Shown one piece after another: positions 33,701 to 41,430 of a stretch of 64,000 nt of DNA (positions are counted from its first letter, which is position 1; each line of letters begins with the position of its first letter). Where the stretch lies: contig OY761822.1 in NCBI GenBank assembly GCA_963664945.1, positions 4,278,001 to 4,342,000 on the forward strand. The letters run 5' to 3'. The notes under the pieces are model-generated. The model did no database searches, had not been told where the DNA came from, and was given only the letters and a program-made list of their open reading frames with translations. The translations under genes and the position numbers were made by a program. The stretch is from UBA6522 sp963664945. GTDB taxonomy: Bacteria > Pseudomonadota > Gammaproteobacteria > Steroidobacterales > Rariloculaceae.

Positions 33701-36700
33701 GCGGCCTCGGGCTTCACGCTGGCGTACGCCGTGTCGGGCAGCGCGGCGGCGGGCGCGGACTTCACCATCGCCGGCTCCGGCGCCGCGCAGGTCTCCCCCG
33801 GCGACACCTCGGTCGCGATACCGGTCGCGATCCTCGACGACGGCGCGGACGAGGAACCCGAAACGGTCGTCCTGACCCTGACCGCCGGCGCGGGCTACGA
33901 CCTCGGCGCCGCCACCGTCCACACCCTGACCATCGCCGACAACGACGAGCCGCCCGCGCCGGCGGCGTCGTTCGCCGCGGGCGCCTCGAGCGCGGACGAG
34001 GACGCGGGCACGGTGGAGGTGACGGTGGAGCTCGTCCCGGCGGCGGCCTCGGGCTTCACGCTGGCGTACGCCGTGTCGGGCAGCGCGGCGGCGGGCGCGG
34101 ACTTCACCATCGCCGGCTCCGGCGCCGCGCAGGTCTCCCCCGGCGACACCTCGGTCGCGATACCGGTCGCGATCCTCGACGACGGCGCGGACGAGGAACC
34201 CGAAACGGTCGTCCTGACCCTGACCGCCGGCGCGGGCTACGACCTCGGCGCCGCCACCGTCCACACCCTGACCATCGCCGACAACGACGAGCCGCCCGCG
34301 CCGGCGGCGTCGTTCGCCGCGGGCGCCTCGAGCGCGGACGAGGACGCGGGCACGGTGGAGGTGACGGTGGAGCTCGTCCCGGCGGCGGCCTCGGGCTTCA
34401 CGCTGGCGTACGCCGTGTCGGGCAGCGCGGCGGCGGGCGCGGACTTCACCATCGCCGGCTCCGGCGCCGCGCAGGTCTCCCCCGGCGACACCTCGGTCGC
34501 GATACCGGTCGCGATCCTCGACGACGGCGCGGACGAGGAACCCGAAACGGTCGTCCTGACCCTGACCGCCGGCGCGGGCTACGACCTCGGCGCCGCCACC
34601 GTCCACACCCTGACCATCGCCGACAACGACGAGCCGCCCGCGCCGGCGGCGTCGTTCGCCGCGGGCGCCTCGAGCGCGGACGAGGACGCGGGCACGGTGG
34701 AGGTGACGGTGGAGCTCGTCCCGGCGGCGGCCTCGGGCTTCACGCTGGCGTACGCCGTGTCGGGCAGCGCGGCGGCGGGCGCGGACTTCACCATCGCCGG
34801 CTCCGGCGCCGCGCAGGTCTCCCCCGGCGACACCTCGGTCGCGATACCGGTCGCGATCCTCGACGACGGCGCGGACGAGGAACCCGAAACGGTCGTCCTG
34901 ACCCTGACCGCCGGCGCGGGCTACGACCTCGGCGCCGCCACCGTCCACACCCTGACCATCGCCGACAACGACGAGCCGCCCGCGCCGGCGGCGTCGTTCG
35001 CCGCGGGCGCCTCGAGCGCGGACGAGGACGCGGGCACGGTGGAGGTGACGGTGGAGCTCGTCCCGGCGGCGGCCTCGGGCTTCACGCTGGCGTACGCCGT
35101 GTCGGGCAGCGCGGCGGCGGGCGCGGACTTCACCATCGCCGGCTCCGGCGCCGCGCAGGTCTCCCCCGGCGACACCTCGGTCGCGATACCGGTCGCGATC
35201 CTCGACGACGGCGCGGACGAGGAACCCGAAACGGTCGTCCTGACCCTGACCGCCGGCGCGGGCTACGACCTCGGCGCCGCCACCGTCCACACCCTGACCA
35301 TCGCCGACAACGACGAGCCGCCCGCGCCGGCGGCGTCGTTCGCCGCGGGCGCCTCGGGCGCGGACGAGGACGCGGGCACGGTGGAGGTGACGGTGGAGCT
35401 CGACCCGGCGGCGGCCTCGGGCTTCACGCTGGCGTACGCCGTGTCGGGCAGCGCGGCGGCGGGCGCGGACTTCACCATCGCCGGCTCCGGCGCCGCGCAG
35501 GTCTCCCCCGGCGACACCTCGGTCGCGATACCGGTCGCGATCCTCGACGACGGCGCGGACGAGGAACCCGAAACGGTCGTCCTGACCCTGACCGCCGGCG
35601 CGGGCTACGGCCTGGGCGCCGCCACCGTCCACACCCTGACCATCGCCGACAACGACGAGCCGCCGCCCACCACGCCCGCGGTCGGCATCACGGGGGGAAG
35701 CGCCATAACCGAAGGCGGCGAAGCGGTCTTCACCCTGAGCGCCGACCCCGCGCCCGTCGCGGATGTTTCCATCCGTCTGCTGCTGGCCCAGGAAGGCGAA
35801 TTCGCCGCCGCGGACGCGCTGGGCGAACGGGAAGTGATTCTCGGCGCGGGCCTGGCGTCGGTCAGCCTTGCCGTCGCCACGGCGGACGACGCGTCGGATG
35901 AGGCCGACGGCCGCGTCACGGCGACGCTGCTGGCGGGGGAAGGCTACGCGGTGGACGCCGCGTCCGCCGGGGCGGCTGTCGCCGTGGCGGACAACGACGA
36001 ACCGGCCCCTGAACCGGAGCCCGAAGCCCAACCCGCGCCTTCGCTGGCGCGCATGAGCCGCGCGCTCGGCGAGCAGTTGCTGGAAGGCGTCGGCGACCGG
36101 CTGGCGGCGCGGCGCGACGGCGCGGCCTCCGGCGAAGCGGTGTCGCTGCGGATCGCCGGACGCGACATGAGTTTCGCCGCGGATGACGCCGGCAGATACG
36201 GCCAAAGTGGGCGAAACTTGGCCACGGACCCGGAACTGAACGGACGCGGCTTCGACATCTTCGGTCGCCATCTGACCGCCGGGGACATGTCGGCGCCGAC
36301 CATGAGCGGCATGGGGACCGGCCATGGGACATGGGCATCTGACGCCAACGATCCCCGGGAGCGCTTCAACACCTTCCTGCTCAATTCCTTCGCCAACTCC
36401 GCCTTCACCGCCAACGGCCCGTCCGTCGCCGGCGGCCGGATGGGTTTCTGGGGCCGCGGCGCGGTCACCCGCCTCGACGGCGGCGCGGAAGGATTCAGCA
36501 TGAACGGCGACATAGCCACCGCCATGCTCGGCGCGGACTGGTCCCGGGGCAGCATGACTATTGGCGTCATGGCCTCCCATGGCGCCGGAGATGGCGGCTA
36601 TCGCCGGAACGCCATCGACGGCGACATGGAACTGTCCCTGTCCGGCATCACGCCCTACGCCGGCCTCGACGTGAATGATCGTGTCTCAGTCTGGGCCGCG

Positions 36701-37534
36701 GCCAGCGCCGGCAGCGGCGAGTTGCGGCTGCGCCGATCCGACACCGGCGGGGAACTGCGGGCGGATCTCGCCATGCGCATGGTCGCCGTGGGCGGACGGG
36801 GAGAGTTGTTCGCCAACGACGCGGGCTTCTCGCTGTCGGCGATCTCCGACGCGTTCGCGTCCCACGCGGAATCCGACGCCGCGCCTGGGCTGTCGGGCGG
36901 GGAAGCCGATACCAGCCGTCTGCGGCTGGCGCTGGAAAGCGCCTGGACCCGGACGCTGGCGGACGGTGGGCAGTTCGAGACGCGGCTGGAGGCGGGATTG
37001 CGCCGGGACGCGGGCGACGCCGAGGAAGGTTTCGGGGCGGAAGTCGCCGGCGGACTGTCCTGGCGCCGTGGCGCCGTGACCTTCGAACTCGAGGGCAGGA
37101 GCCTGCTGGCGCACCGCGACAGCGCGTTCCGACAGGACGGCGCGTCGGCGTACATCGCCTGGGACCCTTCGCCGGCTTCGGCGCTGGGCCCCGTGGCGAG
37201 CCTGCGCCAGGGTTGGGGCATCGACTCCGGCAGCGGCGTTGACCAGCTATACCGGATGAACGACATGGCGGGATTCGGCCTGGGCCAGGGTATCCGGCGC
37301 ATGGAGTTTGAACTCGGCTGGGGCGTGCTGATGCCGAAGGGCCGATTCGTGCTGACGCCGATGGCGAGCCATGGCGTACTGGGCGATAATGGCCACAGCA
37401 CCGGCCTGGGCTGGCGCCTGACGCCGCTGGACCTGGACGACATCGACCTGAGCGCGGCCCTCAAGACGGGACGCCGCAAGCAGGCCGGACAGACCCACGA
37501 CGACGTCATGCTCGAAATCCGCTTGCGCTGGTAG
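30701..37534 (+). CDS. Giant Calx-beta-repeat surface protein with C-terminal autotransporter-like barrel; N-terminus missing
   Basis: 2277 residues from a GTG at 30701; the frame is open back to 30611 but holds no signal peptide, and the first residues are already mid-domain (TGSATAGGDFTIANSGG). Residues 80-840 are a duplicated 379-residue unit of three beta-sandwich domains. Then come a single Calx-beta, a Thr/Pro linker, six 114-residue Calx-beta repeats (ILDDGADEEPETVVLTLTAG) and another sandwich with LLLAQEGEF. The last 500 residues form a barrel (FNTFLLNSFANSAF, FWGRGAVTRLDGGAEG) with a terminal aromatic (IRLRW). Calx-beta domains bind calcium and serve adhesion. Either this copy has lost its 5' end or the signal lies on DNA removed at about 30650. 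Confidence 0.78.
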   Translation: MTGSATAGGDFTIANSGGVPVSPGDTAVTIPVAILDDGADEMPETVILTLTDGADYDLGATIVHILTIADNDEPPPPAITIAAGASPVTEGAAAVTFTVSASPPPAADLTVNLTVADAPGSNFVLPSYEGPRILTIPADAATATYSLPMPPETADERNGPVTVTVAAGSGYTVGSPDSAQVTVLDDDPTLVHLLIADPSATEGSSTATAKFSVRLSRGLLSGESLAVPVQFAGGALNTDFTLALEGSPAGVSLAGGTVTFAGPDSGATARVATVVLTALGDDDAEDDVITVSIPASSSTGNPRLAGTNLGGGATGTNPQDGRITVEDDDAGGGTGAGVTVTAAAPLALEEGGPAKSYTVVLDKAPAANVTVTATSPDPGAFRVHKAPGTPGASVTLTFTPTDWNQAQTVTVTPQQDGDTADERGAVTHTVVGTGEYEEVAARSITVSVDDDEAPVPAITIAAGASPVTEGAAAATFTVSASPPPAADLTVNLTVADAPGSNFVLPSYEGPRILTIPADAATATYSLPMPPETADERNGPVTVTVAAGSGYTVGSPDSAQVTVLDDDPTLVHLLIADPSATEGSSTATAKFSVRLSRGLLSGESLAVPVQFAGGALNTDFTLALEGSPAGVSLAGGTVTFAGPDSGATARVATVVLTALGDDDAEDDVITVSIPASSSTGNPRLAGTNLGGGATGTNPQDGRITVEDDDAGGGTGAGVTVTAAAPLALEEGGPAKSYTVVLDKAPAANVTVTATSPDPGAFRVHKAPGTPGASVTLTFTPTDWNQAQTVTVTPQQDGDTADERGAVTHTVVGTGEYEEVAARSITVSVDDDEAPPPTTTPVASFAQAAGTAGENAGTRNVRVTLTPAPQATITLSYTVGGTAVAGSGNDFTIAGSGSVAVSPGASNVDIPVAIIDDSTDEDDKTVVLTLTGGTGYTVGSPSVHTLTISDDDGATTPPTTPPTTPPSTTPTPPAPAASFAAGASSADEDAGTVEVTVELVPAAASGFTLAYAVSGSAAAGADFTIAGSGAAQVSPGDTSVAIPVAILDDGADEEPETVVLTLTAGAGYDLGAATVHTLTIADNDEPPAPAASFAAGASSADEDAGTVEVTVELVPAAASGFTLAYAVSGSAAAGADFTIAGSGAAQVSPGDTSVAIPVAILDDGADEEPETVVLTLTAGAGYDLGAATVHTLTIADNDEPPAPAASFAAGASSADEDAGTVEVTVELVPAAASGFTLAYAVSGSAAAGADFTIAGSGAAQVSPGDTSVAIPVAILDDGADEEPETVVLTLTAGAGYDLGAATVHTLTIADNDEPPAPAASFAAGASSADEDAGTVEVTVELVPAAASGFTLAYAVSGSAAAGADFTIAGSGAAQVSPGDTSVAIPVAILDDGADEEPETVVLTLTAGAGYDLGAATVHTLTIADNDEPPAPAASFAAGASSADEDAGTVEVTVELVPAAASGFTLAYAVSGSAAAGADFTIAGSGAAQVSPGDTSVAIPVAILDDGADEEPETVVLTLTAGAGYDLGAATVHTLTIADNDEPPAPAASFAAGASGADEDAGTVEVTVELDPAAASGFTLAYAVSGSAAAGADFTIAGSGAAQVSPGDTSVAIPVAILDDGADEEPETVVLTLTAGAGYGLGAATVHTLTIADNDEPPPTTPAVGITGGSAITEGGEAVFTLSADPAPVADVSIRLLLAQEGEFAAADALGEREVILGAGLASVSLAVATADDASDEADGRVTATLLAGEGYAVDAASAGAAVAVADNDEPAPEPEPEAQPAPSLARMSRALGEQLLEGVGDRLAARRDGAASGEAVSLRIAGRDMSFAADDAGRYGQSGRNLATDPELNGRGFDIFGRHLTAGDMSAPTMSGMGTGHGTWASDANDPRERFNTFLLNSFANSAFTANGPSVAGGRMGFWGRGAVTRLDGGAEGFSMNGDIATAMLGADWSRGSMTIGVMASHGAGDGGYRRNAIDGDMELSLSGITPYAGLDVNDRVSVWAAASAGSGELRLRRSDTGGELRADLAMRMVAVGGRGELFANDAGFSLSAISDAFASHAESDAAPGLSGGEADTSRLRLALESAWTRTLADGGQFETRLEAGLRRDAGDAEEGFGAEVAGGLSWRRGAVTFELEGRSLLAHRDSAFRQDGASAYIAWDPSPASALGPVASLRQGWGIDSGSGVDQLYRMNDMAGFGLGQGIRRMEFELGWGVLMPKGRFVLTPMASHGVLGDNGHSTGLGWRLTPLDLDDIDLSAALKTGRRKQAGQTHDDVMLEIRLRW
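30929..33202 (+). repeat. Tandem duplication of a 1137-bp (379-codon) unit
   Basis: Unit 1 (30929-32065) and unit 2 (32066-33202) read the same apart from a few bases (for example gcggtgacc versus gcggcgacc near the start). Each encodes a Calx-beta-like domain (SPVTEGAAA), a second sandwich (ATEGSSTATAKFSVRLSRGL) and a third (LALEEGGPAKSYTVVLDKAP). Synonymous positions are conserved too, so the copy is recent or kept uniform by gene conversion. Confidence 0.92.
33611..35662 (+). repeat. Six tandem 342-bp (114-codon) Calx-beta repeats
   Basis: Units start at 33611, 33953, 34295, 34637, 34979 and 35321. The first five appear identical at the DNA level; the sixth differs at a few positions (Ser to Gly, Val to Asp, Asp to Gly changes). 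Each encodes one domain from PAPAASFAAGASSADEDAGT to VHTLTIADNDE. Perfect identity over 1.7 kb predicts frequent copy-number change by recombination. Confidence 0.95.
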
Positions 37535-37640
37535 CCGGATCCGGGAGGCGAGGTCCGCCTCGCCCCCTGCGGACCGCGGTTGTTTTTCCTACGCCGCATA
37601 TTGCCGTTGGCCAGAATCGGGAAGGAGGATTCGCGTGCCC

Positions 37641-37677
37641 CACGGTGTCCAGGATATAGGCGATCCTGGACACCGTG
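37641..37677. repeat. Perfect 15-bp inverted repeat with 7-base loop
   Basis: cacggtgtccaggat (37641-37655) and atcctggacaccgtg (37663-37677) pair completely. The hairpin stands 107 bases after the giant surface-protein stop and 46 bases before a gene remnant. No T-run follows. It may terminate the long transcript with Rho, or be the end of a lost mobile element. Confidence 0.55.
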
Positions 37678-37723
37678 ACGCCTTCCTGCGGCCCGGTGTC
37701 GATCATCGCGGCCGCCGTCGCTC

Positions 37724-38008
37724 ATGGGTTACTCCACCGGTCATTGGGACGACGACACGCTGGTCGTGGAAACTTCAAGGATCAGCTACCCGCACCACGA
37801 CGTGAACGGCACGCCTCAGAGCGAGGACGCGGTGATCGTCGAGCGGTTCACGCTGTCCGAAGACGACACGCGACTTGAATGGGAGGGCACGATTACCGAT
37901 CCCGCCAACTTCCTCGGTCCGGCCATCCTGCGAATGGCCTGGCAGTGGATACCCGGCGAGGAGATCAAACCCTACCAGTGCGCGCTGCCGGAAACGGAGC
38001 CGGCGTGA
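37724..38008 (+). pseudogene. C-terminal remnant of a DUF6152-neighbour-type secreted protein
   Basis: 94 residues. GYSTGHWDDDTLVVETSRIS, then VERFTLSEDDTRLEWEGTIT match the C-terminal half of the intact protein encoded at 39756-40781 (GHSIGHWEGDTLVVDTANFE, VERFRLTEDGTHIDLEFVLE). The frame upstream of 37724 contains a few more fitting residues (RPPSL) but no N-terminal domain, signal or ribosome site. One of three loci in this window carrying this domain. Confidence 0.55.
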
Positions 38009-38149
38009 TCCCGTCCGGCGCGGCGGCCGGTGGCAAGTGAACCGATGTCCCTGGCGCTGGCCGGGATACGTTTTGCTTATGGAAACTGCTTCACAAGGCG
38101 CCAGCCGAATAGAATCAACGGCATGTCGCGAACCCCCATGGAGGAAACT

Positions 38150-39700
38150 GTGAGTTCAATTCGATTGAAGGCGTTGCATTTGGTGCCGGCGATATTGGCC
38201 ACGCTTGTCGCGGCCGGCCCGGTCTTCCCTTATGAAGCCTCCCGCGGGCCGACGGAAGTCGTCTATTGGGATCCGGACAGGGCCTACAACGGTTACACCG
38301 TGGTGAGCCCGTCGCGGGTCGACGGCGTCTACCTGCTCGACATGGCAGGAGAAGTCGTCAAGTACTGGCCCGAACTCACGGGGCTGTACCTGGCCCAGGA
38401 CGGCACCCTGGTCGGCAGCAAACGGGGCGCGGATTTCGTCGAAGTCGACTGGGAAGGCAACGTGCTCTGGGAATACACCGAGACGCGCGAATCATACCAT
38501 CCGCATCACGACGACCTGCGCATCTACAATGCCGCGCTCGGCGAATACACCCGGCTGTTCATAGCCAACGTCGACATGAGTCACGACGAAGTTATCGCGC
38601 TGGGCGCCGACCCGGCGCGTGCCGAGCGCTACGAAGACGTGCAGATGGATGCCATCGTGGAGGTCGATCGCGACGGCAACGTGGTCTGGGAGTGGCACTT
38701 CAGCGACCACCTGGTCCAGGACCGATTCCCGTCGAAGAGAAACCATGTCGGCGAGGGACGCACCCTGGCGGACCACCCGGGGCGGCTGGATATCAACTGG
38801 GGCGTGCCTTCCATCGATTACATGCACAGCAACGGCATCGACTACAACCCGGAACTGGGCCATATCGCCATCAGTTCCAATCGATTCTTCGAGATCTACA
38901 TCATCGACCACGACGGCACCTTCGTGGCTGGCGACCCGGAGGAGAGCCGGCGCCTGGCGGCCAGCGAAGCCGGCGATTTCCTGTACCGGTTCGGTAATCC
39001 GGCCAACTACGGGCAGGGTGACTTTCCGTACTACTCGGACAAGGAGTGGTTCATCCTGCCGTATGCAGGCCACCGCCAGATCGGCGGCAACCACGACATC
39101 CAGTGGATCAGGGAGGGGCTCCCCGGTGCGGGCAACCTGCTGCTGTTCAACAACGGCATGTCGGTGCCGCGAGCGCAGCGCGATCGAGACGCGCAATCGG
39201 AAATACTGGTCATCAACCCACATCTTGACGCCGACGGGGTTGATCGAGGGTACTACGTCAACCCTCCGGAGGCTGGCTACACGTTTATCCCGGAGGTGGA
39301 TGCGACAGGACGCAGCCCACCCGTCACGCGGCTGATCTCAAGGCAGATTGTCGACGCCCACCGCCCGCTGCATGCGTTCGTCAGCTACCACGGCTCCGGC
39401 GTGCAGCGGTTGCCCAATGGCAATACGCTGGCGAGCCTGGCAAGGCCCGGCCGCCTGGTCGAGGTGGCGCCCGACGGTGAAGTGGTCTGGGAGTACGTCA
39501 ACCCGGTAACCGCCGAAGATGGCATCGTGACCACGGTAATCACGACAATGCACACGAACATTCTCGGTGGGTGGTCACCTTTTCGTTACGCGCCGGAGCA
39601 TCCGGCTCTGGCCGGGCGGGGCCTTTCCCCTATGGGGCCCGTTACCGAATTTCACACTCGAACCGATTCGGTCAATTCCGGCAATGCCGATAACAACTAG
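38150..39700 (+). CDS. Arylsulfotransferase (ASST)-like secreted beta-propeller enzyme
   Basis: 516 residues from a GTG at 38150, five bases after GGAGG; the upstream in-frame ATGs lack a site. Signal peptide ALHLVPAILATLVAAGPVFP. The chain shows the ASST propeller: YNGYTVVSPSRVDGVYLLDM, VLWEYTETRESYHPHHDDLR (His-rich active-site segment), DAIVEVDRDGNVVWEWHFSD, DYMHSNGIDYNPELGHIAIS, GGNHDIQWIREGLPG. Periplasmic ASSTs move sulfate between phenolic compounds using catalytic His. Length fits (about 500-600). It neighbours other secreted propellers. The substrate is inference. Confidence 0.8.
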   Translation: MSSIRLKALHLVPAILATLVAAGPVFPYEASRGPTEVVYWDPDRAYNGYTVVSPSRVDGVYLLDMAGEVVKYWPELTGLYLAQDGTLVGSKRGADFVEVDWEGNVLWEYTETRESYHPHHDDLRIYNAALGEYTRLFIANVDMSHDEVIALGADPARAERYEDVQMDAIVEVDRDGNVVWEWHFSDHLVQDRFPSKRNHVGEGRTLADHPGRLDINWGVPSIDYMHSNGIDYNPELGHIAISSNRFFEIYIIDHDGTFVAGDPEESRRLAASEAGDFLYRFGNPANYGQGDFPYYSDKEWFILPYAGHRQIGGNHDIQWIREGLPGAGNLLLFNNGMSVPRAQRDRDAQSEILVINPHLDADGVDRGYYVNPPEAGYTFIPEVDATGRSPPVTRLISRQIVDAHRPLHAFVSYHGSGVQRLPNGNTLASLARPGRLVEVAPDGEVVWEYVNPVTAEDGIVTTVITTMHTNILGGWSPFRYAPEHPALAGRGLSPMGPVTEFHTRTDSVNSGNADNN

Positions 39701-39755
39701 GGACTTGCGATTCGCATATGCCGCTGCCTTGCGGCCTGATGGATGTCAACGGCAG

Positions 39756-40781
39756 TTACTCGTTGACCCACCGGCTGGTATTTTCCAAGTCGCAATCGCC
39801 ATGCAGCATCTGAAGGTGCGGCGAGTGAATCAGTTGCCGTGAGTGAACCATGGGCTCGGCCAGAAACTCCGGGTCCTCCAGCACGAACTCCAGGTCGATG
39901 TGCGTTCCATCCTCCGTGAGGCGGAACCGCTCCACGACATGTTTCTGCCCACCGGACGGGACGCCGATCTGGTAAGGCGAACGATGATCCTCGAAGTTCG
40001 CGGTATCGACGACCAGCGTGTCGCCCTCCCAATGACCTATGGAGTGACCGGTAGTGATGCGTTCGTCCGGGTCGGGATGCTCCCGGCCATCCATGTAGAT
40101 GGTTCGGACCTCGTCGAACCACTCGCTTCGGAAAACAATCACTTCCTCCTGCCGGCTGAGATCGATCTCCATCAGGTACAGCCCGGTCGACACCAGCGCA
40201 GCGGGTGTCGGGCGTCCCACGCAGGTCGATTCCGGATTCTCGCTGGACAGGGGGTCGAAGGCGGCCTGGGCAGCCCTGCCGTTTTCGTTCAACGGGAGCA
40301 GCGCGTGAAAGAAACCGTCGAACCCGCCCGGATAGCTCTGCACGGTTGAGCGGTCCGTCATCCACTTGCCCGCCAGGCTCGTGGCCGGTGGCGTCTCTTC
40401 CGGGGCCTGGACACTTGCGCCGAGCGAAAACCCGTCTCCCTCGACGGATCTGAGGATGCCGTACGGTCGACCGCCCTCCATTGGATTGGCGCGCACGGTG
40501 ACCTGATCTCCAGGCGACAGCGAATCGCGCGACCACCCCCTGCGAGCGATCACGTTGACGGGACCCATTTGCAGTTCCCAATCCACGGGCTCGCCGCTGC
40601 GCTGCGTCTCGACGATGACGTAGACATGGGGGTTACGCCAGGCGAACTCCTTGACCGTTCCCTCGAAGGCGATCACGGATTCCATGTCCATGCCCGCGTC
40701 GCTGTGATGCGCCGACGCCGATGATACAAACATTAGCATCGCGACCGAAACGGCCATGAATCTGGAAATGTTCATTTGCAT
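39756..40781 (-). CDS. Secreted DUF6152-domain protein
   Basis: 341 residues from the ATG at 40781 (AGGAG five bases upstream). Signal peptide RFMAVSVAMLMFVSSASAHH. The N-terminal 100 residues have the DUF6152 pattern: AFEGTVKEFAWRNPHVYVIV, LQMGPVNVIARRGWSRDSL, GDQVTVRANPMEGGRPYG. The C-terminal part (GHSIGHWEGDTLVVDTANFE, then VERFRLTEDGTHIDLEFVLE) is a beta-rich domain repeated in two remnants in this window. The function is unknown. It is convergent with the arylsulfotransferase gene and divergent from a VOC gene. Confidence 0.7.
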   Translation of the reverse strand: MQMNISRFMAVSVAMLMFVSSASAHHSDAGMDMESVIAFEGTVKEFAWRNPHVYVIVETQRSGEPVDWELQMGPVNVIARRGWSRDSLSPGDQVTVRANPMEGGRPYGILRSVEGDGFSLGASVQAPEETPPATSLAGKWMTDRSTVQSYPGGFDGFFHALLPLNENGRAAQAAFDPLSSENPESTCVGRPTPAALVSTGLYLMEIDLSRQEEVIVFRSEWFDEVRTIYMDGREHPDPDERITTGHSIGHWEGDTLVVDTANFEDHRSPYQIGVPSGGQKHVVERFRLTEDGTHIDLEFVLEDPEFLAEPMVHSRQLIHSPHLQMLHGDCDLENTSRWVNE

Positions 40782-40897
40782 CAATACTCCTGTTGAATCC
40801 ACCCGGGCTGCCCGATTTCGTCCCAGGACGAACGACGTGTTCCGATCGATTCTACCCGCAGGCGGTCGAATGTGTCGGCAAACATACCATCTCATAG

Positions 40898-41290
40898 ATG
40901 ACCATGCGCGCTCTCCTGATCTTCGTCCTCGGAGCCGTGGCCGGCCAATTGGTCGAGCCGAACACGGGTCAGGACAACGACACTGGAGTCATAATGCTCA
41001 ATCACGTCGGTATCGCCGTCGACGACATGGACGAATCCGCCGCCTTCTATACGGAGACGATGGGTTTCGAGCGGACGTTCAGCCTGGAGAACGCCGAAGG
41101 CCAGACGACCCTCCTGCACCTGCAGGTCAGCGAGGACACGTTTCTCGAACTCAATCGCGCGAACGAATATCTACCGCCGGGAATCACTCACTTCGGAATC
41201 CAGGTCGAAGGCATGGAATCCGTCAAGTCGAACAGCACGCACGGTTGGGGCGTAGTGGGGCGTTCTCCGGGCTATAATTGGCCGAACTGA
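40898..41290 (+). CDS. Short secreted VOC (glyoxalase/bleomycin-resistance fold) protein, C-terminus degenerate
   Basis: 130 residues. A signal-like start (RALLIFVLGAVAGQLVEP) leads into a VOC half: LNHVGIAVDDMDESAAFYTE, TMGFERTFSL, TTLLHLQVSEDTFLELN, ITHFGIQVEGMESV. The last metal-binding strand (normally D-P-x-G-x-x-x-E-L) is missing; the frame ends SPGYNWPN without family resemblance. It is therefore probably truncated at its 3' end. The predicted fold binds a divalent metal in lyases or dioxygenases. It may not be active. Confidence 0.6.
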   Translation: MTMRALLIFVLGAVAGQLVEPNTGQDNDTGVIMLNHVGIAVDDMDESAAFYTETMGFERTFSLENAEGQTTLLHLQVSEDTFLELNRANEYLPPGITHFGIQVEGMESVKSNSTHGWGVVGRSPGYNWPN

Positions 41291-41430
41291 CGTCCGTACC
41301 TGAACTCCTTCTCAAACCGCTACTGGGCAATCGCTTTACCGGTGTGGCACATTGCGAGAAGGAGTCCATCCTGTTGGTTGATATGCAAGCAGACGGGCAA
41401 CTCCCGGCGCCCGAATTGAGGAAGGAGATC

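Noticed and set aside
33611..35662. The 342-bp repeats as a CRISPR or satellite array
   Set aside because: The units are contiguous, keep reading frame and encode a Calx-beta domain each.
30593..36580. A 1995-codon open frame on the minus strand across the Calx-beta gene
   Set aside because: Its translation is a low-complexity Arg/Gly/Val/Asp chain repeated with the same period as the plus-strand repeats. It exists because GC-rich codons of the real gene avoid stops in the antisense frame. The plus strand encodes recognisable domains and a barrel.
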